Shown: positions 54,115 to 64,000 of the stretch, piece after piece
Numbering within the stretch: the first letter of the stretch is position 1
How the letters are laid out: every line of letters starts with the position of its first letter
Source: Antedon mediterranea
Lineage: Eukaryota; Echinodermata; Crinoidea; Comatulida; Antedonidae
DNA length: 64,000 nucleotides
NCBI RefSeq assembly: GCF_964355755.1
Contig: NC_092676.1
Coordinates: 14,738,288-14,802,287 of the forward strand
Reading direction: 5' to 3'
Program-made: the position numbers and the translations under genes
Notes under the pieces: generated by a model
Databases searched by the model: none
What the model was told of the DNA's origin: nothing
What the model saw: the letters and a program-made list of their open reading frames with translations, nothing else

Positions 54115-57054
54115 TTGGTGGGAAATACAATAATAACACTGTACTTTCTCTCTTGTTATCTTTTGTTCAACATTCCTCCACGGTTTAACATATTTATTTT
54201 GTCGAAATCAATGCCTTGTTTCATTCATCATGGCAAATGTCTTTTAAATATTGGTTTCAACAATGTAAATCGATTACGCTCTAAAGTTCCAGAAATTTTA
54301 AGATTAATGAATTCGGAAAATATACACATATTTGGAGTTGTAGAAACTTTTTTAAAAGGTGAATTAACTGATGATATTAATGGGTTCCAATGGATAGGTA
54401 AAAACAGAAGTTCAAAGGGAGGTGGTGGAATTGGTGCATTTATATCAAAAAATGTTAAGATTATTGATGACAATGTTTTGAACTCGCGAGATGATACATA
54501 TGAAAGATTATGGTTCAAAATCTCTCCTGGTGAAAATCAAATTTATATAGCCGTTGCATATTTTCCTGTTGAGGGAGTAGATAATGATTTAGGCCTATGT
54601 GATGAATTATATAACCAATTGCTTGCTGATATAATTTGTATCGAGAATGATCATGGGGACACCGATCCCCAAATCATAATAATGTCTGATATGAATGCTA
54701 GGATTGGTAAAGAAATCCCTTATGGCGATCCAGTTCTAAACTCAAATGGCGAGCGTCTTTTAAATTTTCGTAACGACACATGTTTAAATATTCTTAATTG
54801 TACTCGGAAATGTGTAGGTAAATTCACATGGTTTAGAAACAATTTCCAAAGTACTATCGATTATATGCTTTGTTCTGATAATTTAGTCGATTCTGTTAAA
54901 GAATTTTTTATTGATGAAGATCGAATAATGGGTCTGGGGAGTGACCATAATGTTTTATTATTAAAATTATCTGTAAAATGTGTTGGTAAAGTATACGTTA
55001 ATCGTAATACCAGATATAGCTGGGACTTTAAACAAGGGCAAGATTTTGAATTATTTCATGGTAAAATAGAAGAAAAGTTTAAAGATTGGAATGCCGATTC
55101 ATACCATGATGTTGACATGCTTTGGGAATCATGGAAACAAAATTTAATTGAAGCGGCCCGCGAAGGAATTGGTGTACGTAAACAAAAAAAATAGTAATAA
55201 ATGCAATGCTTGGTTTGACAAGGAAGTCGAAACTGCTATAAAACAAAGAAGAGATGCAGCTCGTCTTCATAGAAAATGGGCAAAGAATAAAAGTAATTTA
55301 GATGAAGGGGAGAAGCTATGGCAAAGCTATCTTGATAAGAAAAATCATACAAAGAATCTAATTAGAAATAAGATTACTGAAATGCAAGTAAATAGATCGA
55401 TTGATATTGCCATGGTCGTAATTGCCGTGACTTTTGGAAAGTGCTTAAAGGAAATACGCGCAAAAATGACACTGTACAATGCCTAAAAATACCGGGCACT
55501 AATGAAATAACTTGTGACCGAAATAAAATGAACTATACCGTCTTAGAGTATTGGAGTACACTAGGAAAGATGAATAGAAATTTAAATTCCGAGTATGATA
55601 AAGATTATATAGAGACAGTCAATTTCGTTAATAACCTTAAAATAAATAATGACTGTAGGCAAAATGTTGAGGATAGCACTAAATCAATAGTTGACATTAA
55701 ACTAGCATTAGATATAGTTAAATCTGCTATCTACCAATCAAAAAACAACAAATCTGCTGGTTCTGACAATATATCTAATGAATTACTTAAAAACGGTGGG
55801 ACGATTTTAAATAGATTAATCTTATCACTATTCAAAAAAATTGTTAGTCTTGAAAAAGTACCGTCGGAATGGAATAGTAGCATTGTTGTACCAATATATA
55901 AAAAGGGTGATAGAAGGGACCTAAATAACTTTAGAGGAATATCTTTAACATCTTGCGTTTCTAAAATATTCAATAGAGTTGTACATTACACAGTTTCCGA
56001 CTTCTTAGAAGAAAACAATATACCCTTTCAGAAGTTCAGGGAGGGTTTAGACCCCACCGAAGATGTGAAGACCACATTTTCACTCTTAAAAACATTGCTA
56101 GTTGCCGACTTGCGGAAGGCAAGAAGACTTACTTAGCATTCCTTGACATAAAAAAAGCATTTGATAGCGTATGGAGAGATGGATTGCTAATGGCAATATG
56201 GAATATTGGAATTCGTGGTAGATTATGGAATATTATAAGTAGCTTGTATGACAATGTTAAGGGGCAAGTAAGATTTGGTGACATTGAAACACAGTCTTTT
56301 GATATAGAAGAAGGTGTTAAGCAAGGGTGTGTCCTTTCCCCAACCCTGTTTTGCATAATAATGAACGAACTCACTAAATTATTACGATTTTTATGGCTCA
56401 AGTTTAAAATTTAAACTTCGTTCAAACACTTTACCACTTGGAAAAATTACAAATAAGTGGAACATTGATAATCTAAATGACAAGTGTAAGGTTTGTGGGT
56501 CAGGTGAAGAAGATGTTAAACATTTCCTGTTTATTTGTAATAAGTTACATTGTACTGTATTAGAATGGAAGAATTACAAACACTTCAACATAAACTTATT
56601 GCAATAAATTGTGTAGATACTTGGGTAAATTTTATTTCTGGTGACCTATCTATTAAGGTTCAATATGTCCTAGGAAGCACGTTATTCCATAAAAATAACT
56701 CTCACGACATTTATGCTGTATTTGACAGTTATTGTAAAATGTACACAAGCCGTGCTTGGAAATTAAGAAATGCAATTGTATTACAACTTTGAACTGTTTT
56801 ATTTTAAAAAAAAAGTGTTTTCTTTTCCATTGCTGTTGCAAAATTAGTAGTTGTATATTAGTGTAGTTTTAGTTTGTAAATAAGTTTTGTAATAGCGTCG
56901 AGTCAAATGTTATGTCATTATCTCAAATATGTTTTATTTTCGTTTCAGTTTTTATTTTTCATTGTTTTTGTATTGAATTTTGTAATTGGTATGGACGCAC
57001 CATCTACGCATGTGTGCCACTGTTAAAAAAGTGTTGTTCCAAATAAATATTATT
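54115..57054 (+). pseudogene. Decayed LINE in the left arm
   Basis: A non-LTR retrotransposon between H4 and the H1 remnant. The apurinic endonuclease frame (to 55194) has IGFNNVNRLRSK, GVVETFL, MSDMNARIG and GSDHNVLLL. Frameshifts follow near 55190, 55440 and 56100. The reverse transcriptase pieces are SAGSDNISNELLKNG, WNSSIVVPIYKKGDRRDLNN, FRGISLTSCVSKIFN, FLDIKKAFDSVWRDGL and EGVKQGCVLSPTLF. After MNEL the FADD region is deleted, and the C-terminal zinc-knuckle-like CKVCGSGEDVKHFLFIC follows (56480-56540). The 3' end is a (TATT)n tail (57045-57059). The QGCVLSP box and the C-terminal knuckle exclude the CR1 type of the other LINEs. Clade open. Confidence 0.82.
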
Positions 57055-57210
57055 ATTATTGAAACTGTGTGCGATATTCGGAAGCTATTCTTCTATTTAT
57101 ATTGATAAAAACACCAGTTGCATTAATTTCTTTCAAGATATTAAACATTATAAAAGATGTACGCTTTCTTTGATGAACATAATTATATATTATAATATTT
57201 ACATTTTACA
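57055..57210 (+). other. Short segment up to the palindrome break
   Basis: Non-coding, present in both arms as far as 57208 (mirror 58658). Confidence 0.6.
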
Positions 57211-57258
57211 GCTAAAAAGGCTTCAAAATCACCAAAGAAGGCACCTGCAAAGAAGTAA
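57211..57258 (+). pseudogene. H1: Histone H1, last 15 codons only
   Basis: AKKASKSPKKAPAKK and TAA is a typical lysine/alanine/proline-rich linker histone tail. It is followed 29 nt later by a standard histone stem-loop. No globular domain or start lies upstream. The similarity to the palindrome arm ends at 57208, two bases before the first H1 codon, so the gene was cut at this break. Its orientation (+) is opposite to H2A and H4 of the left arm. Confidence 0.8.
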
Positions 57259-57287
57259 AATATTTACGACCAAAATCCAAACCAAAC

Positions 57288-57303
57288 GGCTCTTTTCAGA
57301 GCC
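57288..57303 (+). terminator. Histone 3' stem-loop (H1 remnant)
   Basis: GGCTCTTTTCAGAGCC, with upstream ACCAAAC and downstream HDE TCCAAAAGAGATTTG. Confidence 0.93.
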
Positions 57304-57458
57304 ACCAAATATCCAAAAGAGATTTGATTTCTTTCATGCATAGCCTTTACTGAATTATTAAATGTTATGAATGTATAACAAGGTGATTTGTATATACACC
57401 ACATTTTTTTTATAATCCATTTACAAAACAATACAAATAGTGCAATATTTTTTAAATA

Positions 57459-58237
57459 CAGTCGACTCCGCCTAAGTCGAATCTAATGGGACCGGTATAA
57501 AAATTCGAGTTACGCGAACTTCGACTTACAGATTTGCCAAAAAAATGCTAGGCCTAGGTTCACTCACTAGCCGCGCTATGGCTAGGCCTAGTGGACCCTG
57601 CCCTGTCGCGATCGCGGCCCACGCGATGAGCCTTCTTGAATTGAGTTTGCTTGGCTAGCTAGCTAGCTAGGCCTAATAAATGCTAAGCCTCTTTATCGGC
57701 AATGATAAACTGTATTTTTCTTTTATGGTTTAAGCCCGAAACAATACAAAAACGTATAATAAATACATTTCGGTTTTTATTCGAAATCGGAATCCATTGT
57801 TTATTGCCATCTGTCTAGCACAAAATAGGTACCCACAAAACGCCGCTCAAGTTCTCAACTCTGAAACAACTCATACACTATACACTAGCGCGAGTTGTAG
57901 GACGCCGCCTATACTATACAACCTGCTTGAGAGAACCGATATGGTCCCACATTATCCCCTCTGTTGTTTGTTTATCGAATTACGTACGTTTCATCGGCTT
58001 TTTTAGCGCGTTGTTGCCGAGTAATTTGTGACTTCGACTTATACGATATAAATCACTAAAGAATGTGTGTATTCGGACCGCAAAAAGACGTCGACTTAGA
58101 CGAATTTCGACTTAGAAAAATTCGACTTAGAAATAAAAATTACACAGTAATGTATAGGAAAAAATTGGGACTTTCCTAAAAATTCGACTTCCGCGATTTT
58201 TCGACTTACGCGAATTCGATTTACGCGGAGTCGACTG
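57459..58237. mobile_element. pogo/Tigger-like MITE (779 bp)
   Basis: Begins CAGTCGACTCCGCCTAAGTC and ends GATTTACGCGGAGTCGACTG, with TA outside on both sides (57457-57458 and 58238-58239). 'TTCGACTTA' and 'TTCGAGTTACGCGAA' motifs recur near both ends. No transposase. It is a different family from 27605-29590 but of the same general type. Confidence 0.78.
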
Positions 58238-58811
58238 TAATTTGTTGCTTTTTATAAATAATGACCAGTTACAAATGTTTGAACCTTTGATTTCGACAAA
58301 CGAAACTGAATGAACAAGGTTGAATCGGAGGGTCAACTACTGTATTAATATTTTTATGTATGGCAATATAAAATAAACGATGATAAAGTGAGGCAACACA
58401 TGTTATGATTCCATATTTCGAATTTTATTTGTTCACCTTCATGAATGCATGACAAAGAAAATTAAACCAACAATACAAAATTAATTTCTCACAAAAATAA
58501 AAAATCAATTGCTTTTATTTATTTACCGTATAACATTTGATCATCCTCATCTCGTGTCATCATTATATGATACAAGCTGAGGTATTTATACTATAGAATC
58601 AAAGAATGTACTTTTATAAATATGTATTTTATTTATTTAATCTAAATTGTATATTTTTAAAATGTAAATATTATAATATATAATTATGTTCATCAAAGAA
58701 AGCGTACATCTTTTATAATGTTTAATATCTTGAAAGAAATTAATGCAACTGGTGTTTTTATCAATATAAATAGAAGAATAGCTTCCGAATATCGCACACA
58801 GTTTCAATAAT

Positions 58812-61751
58812 AATAATATTTATTTGGAACAACACTTTTTTAACAGTGGCACACATGCGTAGATGGTGCGTCCATACCAATTACAAAATTCAATACAAAA
58901 ACAATGAAAAATAAAAACTGAAACGAAAATAAAACATATTTGAGATAATGACATAACATTTGACTCGACGCTATTACAAAACTTATTTACAAACTAAAAC
59001 TACACTAATATACAACTACTAATTTTGCAACAGCAATGGAAAAGAAAACACTTTTTTTTTAAAATAAAACAGTTCAAAGTTGTAATACAATTGCATTTCT
59101 TAATTTCCAAGCACGGCTTGTGTACATTTTACAATAACTGTCAAATACAGCATAAATGTCGTGAGAGTTATTTTTATGGAATAACGTGCTTCCTAGGACA
59201 TATTGAACCTTAATAGATAGGTCACCAGAAATAAAATTTACCCAAGTATCTACACAATTTATTGCAATAAGTTTATGTTGAAGTGTTTGTAATTCTTCCA
59301 TTCTAATACAGTACAATGTAACTTATTACAAATAAACAGGAAATGTTTAACATCTTCTTCACCTGACCCACAAACCTTACACTTGTCATTTAGATTATCA
59401 ATGTTCCACTTATTTGTAATTTTTCCAAGTGGTAAAGTGTTTGAACGAAGTTTAAATTTTAAACTTGAGCCATAAAAATCGTAATAATTTAGTGAGTTCG
59501 TTCATTATTATGCAAAACAGGGTTGGGGAAAGGACACACCCTTGCTTAACACCTTCTTCTATATCAAAAGACTGTGTTTCAATGTCACCAAATCTTACTT
59601 GCCCCTTAACATTGTCATACAAGCTACTTATAATATTCCATAATCTACCACGAATTCCAATATTCCATATTGCCATTAGCAATCCATCTCTCCATACGCT
59701 ATCAAATGCTTTTTTTATGTCAAGGAATGCTAAGTAAGTCTTCTTGCCTTCCGCAAGTCGGCAACTAGCAATGTTTTTAAGAGTGAAAATGTGGTCTTCA
59801 CATCTTCGGTGGGGTCTAAACCCTCCCTGAACTTCTGAAAGGGTATATTGTTTTCTTCTAAGAAGTCGGAAACTGTGTAATGTACAACTCTATTGAATAT
59901 TTTAGAAACGCAAGATGTTAAAGATATTCCTCTAAAGTTATTTAGGTCCCTTCTATCACCCTTTTTATATATTGGTACAACAATGCTACTATTCCATTCC
60001 GACGGTACTTTTTCAAGACTAACAATTTTTTTGAATAGTGATAAGATTAATCTATTTAAAATCGTCCCACCGTTTTTAAGTAATTCATTAGATATATTGT
60101 CAGAACCAGCAGATTTGTTGTTTTTTGATTGGTAGATAGCAGATTTAACTATATCTAATGCTAGTTTAATGTCAACTATTGATTTAGTGCTATCCTCAAC
60201 ATTTTGCCTACAGTCATTATTTATTTTAAGGTTATTAACGAAATTGACTGTCTCTATATAATCTTTATCATACTCGGAATTTAAATTTCTATTCATCTTT
60301 CCTAGTGTACTCCAATACTCTAAGACGGTATAGTTCATTTTATTTCGGTCACAAGTTATTTCATTAGTGCCCGGTATTTTTAGGCATTGTACAGTGTCAT
60401 TTTTGCGCGTATTTCCTTTAAGCACTTTCCAAAAGTCACGGCAATTACGACCATGGCAATATCAATCGATCTATTTACTTGCATTTCAGTAATCTTATTT
60501 CTAATTAGATTCTTTGTATGATTTTTCTTATCAAGATAGCTTTGCCATAGCTTCTCCCCTTCATCTAAATTACTTTTATTCTTTGCCCATTTTCTATGAA
60601 GACGAGCTGCATCTCTTCTTTGTTTTATAGCAGTTTCGACTTCCTTGTCAAACCAAGCATTGCATTTATTACTATTTTTTTTGTTTACGTACACCAATTC
60701 CTTCGCGGGCCGCTTCAATTAAATTTTGTTTCCATGATTCCCAAAGCATGTCAACATCATGGTATGAATCGGCATTCCAATCTTTAAACTTTTCTTCTAT
60801 TTTACCATGAAATAATTCAAAATCTTGCCCTTGTTTAAAGTCCCAGCTATATCTGGTATTACGATTAACGTATACTTTACCAACACATTTTACAGATAAT
60901 TTTAATAATAAAACATTATGGTCACTCCCCAGACCCATTATTCGATCTTCATCAATAAAAAATTCTTTAACAGAATCGACTAAATTATCAGAACAAAGCA
61001 TATAATCGATAGTACTTTGGAAATTGTTTCTAAACCATGTGAATTTACCTACACATTTCCGAGTACAATTAAGAATATTTAAACATGTGTCGTTACGAAA
61101 ATTTAAAAGACGCTCGCCATTTGAGTTTAGAACTGGATCGCCATAAGGGATTTCTTTACCAATCCTAGCATTCATATCAGACATTATTATGATTTGGGGA
61201 TCGGTGTCCCCATGATCATTCTCGATACAAATTATATCAGCAAGCAATTGGTTATATAATTCATCACATAGGCCTAAATCATTATCTACTCCCTCAACAG
61301 GAAAATATGCAACGGCTATATAAATTTGATTTTCACCAGGAGAGATTTTGAACCATAATCTTTCATATGTATCATCTCGCGAGTTCAAAACATTGTCATC
61401 AATAATCTTAACATTTTTTGATATAAATGCACCAATTCCACCACCTCCCTTTGAACTTCTGTTTTTACCTATCCATTGGAACCCATTAATATCATCAGTT
61501 AATTCACCTTTTAAAAAAGTTTCTACAACTCCAAATATGTGTATATTTTCCGAATTCATTAATCTTAAAATTTCTGGAACTTTAGAGCGTAATCGATTTA
61601 CATTGTTGAAACCAATATTTAAAAGACATTTGCCATGATGAATGAAACAAGGCATTGATTTCGACAAAATAAATATGTTAAACCGTGGAGGAATGTTGAA
61701 CAAAAGATAACAAGAGAGAAAGTACAGTGTTATTATTGTATTTCCCACCAA
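58812..61751 (-). pseudogene. Decayed LINE in the right arm
   Basis: Exact mirror of 54115-57054, with the same three frameshifts and the same internal deletion. It was therefore already inactive when the block was copied. Confidence 0.85.
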
Positions 61752-61825
61752 AACCAAATACAAAGGCTAATTGCGTTTCGGTACTAAGGTCAGGTAGAGC
61801 AGTCTAAATTCACGTCCGCATTTGC

Positions 61826-61835
61826 TCTATAAATA
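61826..61835 (+). promoter_or_regulatory. H4 TATA box (right)
   Basis: TCTATAAATA, 62 bp upstream of the H4 ATG, mirror of 54031-54040. Confidence 0.75.
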
Positions 61836-61857
61836 CGTCTATTTTCAAAACGGTTAG

Positions 61858-62208
<351 letters not shown>

Positions 62209-62242
62209 GCAGTTATACAGTTCAATCAATTTCAAACCAAAC

Positions 62243-62258
62243 GGCTCTTTTCAGAGCC
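62243..62258 (+). terminator. Histone 3' stem-loop (H4, right)
   Basis: GGCTCTTTTCAGAGCC, 34 nt after the stop. ACAAAAGGGATTTG follows. Confidence 0.93.
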
Positions 62259-63283
62259 ACCACATGTACAAAAGGGATTTGTTTGCTAATGTGTCTCATT
62301 ATTGTACCTTACAATCCACATTTCCTTGCTGTTGCACACGTCACAGTGCATAGATAATGCTATCAATTACACGAGAAATAACTCTCGGACTCAAATTAAT
62401 TTAAAATGTCAGTACATCACCGGGCGGTTTTTGAATTTAAATATTTATTTCCAAAGGTATACTACAGTATAATATATCCGAATCAACATTGCACAATGTG
62501 AATCGATGACCCTGTATACTGTATTAACATTTGATTTCACCATGCAAACAATATACAGTATTACATCATGATGCTCATGTTCATATTGGCCTACATAATA
62601 TTGTTACTGTATAACCAAAACAATTTGGACTCTTATGACAATTTTATATTTAATATACGACGTTTTAAAGAAGCTATGCATGGTGTTTTCCATAAAAGAA
62701 GACATCATGCTTGTACTACTACTATTGTTTCAGTGGGTGATATATGGTTAATATTTATTACCCAGGTTAATCATTATTTATGTAAGCATAAAATCGATAA
62801 GGTACTTATACAGTACAGTAGTATTATGTACTTTGGTATAGTGAAATCAGGTTGAATTTTGGATATTTAACTGGTCTTACATTTATGAACAAATTGTTTT
62901 ATGAATTTACTGTACATTGTTTTTCACATTTACAGATTAAAATTTTACGATGAATTCGAATTTAACCGTTGTTAAATTTGTAATTAGGTTACTTATTTTT
63001 TTATTGTAATCCTTTTCTGTTATCATAAAAGTGCAATTCAGCTTAAAAATGTTACTTTTTTCTGCTGCTAAATTTTATGAATGTATTTTTATGTACTGTA
63101 TATATTGAATAAAATATACCAGTGACATATAACCGTTGTGATGATATTTTGTAAATTTGCGCCAAAATAACAAAGAACGCCTACCCAATAGAACAACACA
63201 ATAAAAGTGATTACCGGCTACAGCGCGGACGACTGTGATTGGTCACAACAGTACACGATTTCCGTAATGCGAACCAAAGGCGG
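62259..63283. other. H4-H2A spacer (right)
   Basis: Mirror of the left spacer, no gene. The H2A upstream CCAAT-type boxes lie near 63235. Confidence 0.5.
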
Positions 63284-63293
63284 CTATAAAATA
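63284..63293 (+). promoter_or_regulatory. H2A TATA box (right)
   Basis: CTATAAAATA, about 63 bp before the H2A ATG. Confidence 0.75.
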
Positions 63294-63355
63294 CCGGGTA
63301 CTGTTGAATTTTCATTATTTTCGAATATACCGAAACACAATAGCAAGTAACAAGT

Positions 63356-63745
63356 ATGTCTGGACGTGGCAAAGGAGGAAAAGCTAAAGGAAAGGCCAAG
63401 AGCCGATCAAGCCGTGCTGGACTTCAGTTTCCAGTCGGTCGTGTTCACCGATTCTTGCGAAAAGGTAACTACGCATCCCGTGTCGGTGCTGGTGCCCCAG
63501 TTTACATGGCTGCCGTACTCGAATACTTGACTGCTGAAATCTTGGAGTTGGCTGGCAACGCTGCCCGTGATAACAAGAAGAGCAGAATCATCCCTCGTCA
63601 TCTTCAACTTGCCATTCGTAATGATGAAGAGTTGAACCGACTTCTCGGAAGTGTGACCATCGCACAGGGAGGTGTACTACCAAACATCCAAGCTGTACTT
63701 CTACCAAAGAAGACCCAGGCCAAAGCCGGGGCCAAAGCCAAGTAA
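63356..63745 (+). CDS. H2A: Histone H2A (right arm)
   Basis: Intact 129-residue H2A, identical to the left-arm gene at 52121-52510 but on the opposite strand, with TATA box upstream and stem-loop downstream. The ATG (caagtATGtctgg) begins the conserved MSGRGKGG. By symmetry an H3 on the + strand is expected beyond the window end. Confidence 0.97.
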   Translation: MSGRGKGGKAKGKAKSRSSRAGLQFPVGRVHRFLRKGNYASRVGAGAPVYMAAVLEYLTAEILELAGNAARDNKKSRIIPRHLQLAIRNDEELNRLLGSVTIAQGGVLPNIQAVLLPKKTQAKAGAKAK

Positions 63746-63780
63746 ATCATCGTACTGCTTACCGCATTCGCAAACCAAAC

Positions 63781-63796
63781 GGCTCTTTTCAGAGCC
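63781..63796 (+). terminator. Histone 3' stem-loop (H2A, right)
   Basis: GGCTCTTTTCAGAGCC, followed by TTGTCCAAAAGAAATTG. Confidence 0.93.
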
Positions 63797-64000
63797 ACCA
63801 CTTGTCCAAAAGAAATTGAATTAGCACAAAGTAACAATATAATAGAAACACAGTACTGTACTGTGATAACACCAAAACGCTAATTTATGTGTAAAATCTC
63901 TAAAGAGGGTTATTTTAATATTTTGCTTTCACCGTCATCTGCAACAGTTTTTCTTTTAGTATGTATTATTTATCCTCGACTTAACATTATTTACAGTACT

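Larger units (their letters stand above)
57209..58657. other. Central spacer of the histone palindrome (1449 bp)
   Basis: Unique sequence between the two arms: the H1 3' end, a pogo-like MITE, and 58240-58657 without any gene. It contains a diverged form of the hairpin seen at 24214 (near 58540-58582). Confidence 0.85.

Noticed and set aside
57195-57215. Splice acceptor before the H1 tail (ttttacag)
   Set aside because: It looks like an acceptor, but replication-dependent H1 genes with a stem-loop are intronless, and the position coincides with the palindrome break.

Overview
The window is animal nuclear DNA: AT-rich, with spliced genes (GT-AG introns), replication-dependent histone genes ending in the 3' stem-loop, and many transposable elements. 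The histones point to an echinoderm. The H2B N-terminus ([17 protein letters not shown]) resembles starfish H2B as I remember it, and the H2A core ([19 protein letters not shown]) resembles echinoderm early H2A. The class cannot be fixed from this sequence alone.

Layout. 1-9.2 kb is repeats only: a solo LTR, LINE tails, MITEs, a hairpin-forming satellite and an 841-bp DNA transposon that ends 49 bp before a start codon. 9.2-27.2 kb (+) is a seven-exon gene for the FG nucleoporin NUP42 (375 codons). Its first intron (9.5 kb) holds a nest of insertions: a 4-kb-class LINE, a fold-back element and smaller elements inside one old repeat. 27.4-33.7 kb (-) is a five-exon gene for the methyltransferase N6AMT1/HemK2 (213 codons), convergent with NUP42. 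Its intron 4 holds a pogo/Tigger-like element that itself carries a LINE fragment. 34-46.3 kb has no host gene that I can support: LINE remnants, fold-back elements, a hAT-type element with an 8-bp target duplication, and several nested inverted-repeat elements.

46.4-64 kb is a histone cluster: H2B (-, frameshifted), H3 (-), H2A (-), H4 (-), then a decayed LINE and the last 15 codons of an H1 gene. From 58658 the block repeats in reverse, so H4 and H2A reappear on the + strand. The two arms (51866-57208 and 58658-64000) are perfectly collinear: every mirrored feature pair I checked sums to 115866. The arms flank a 1449-bp spacer. This is either a very young palindromic duplication or an assembly join of two copies.

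How the genes work together: the histones supply S-phase chromatin and share the 3' stem-loop that SLBP/U7 snRNP processing uses. NUP42 acts in mRNA export with GLE1/DDX19. N6AMT1 with TRMT112 methylates eRF1. I see no functional coupling among the three sets beyond proximity. The most unusual items are the histone palindrome with its severed H1, a DNA-transposon family with 7-bp target duplications including a 20-bp minimal copy, a fold-back element built from sixteen TTGCGCAA octamers, and a tandem hairpin satellite.
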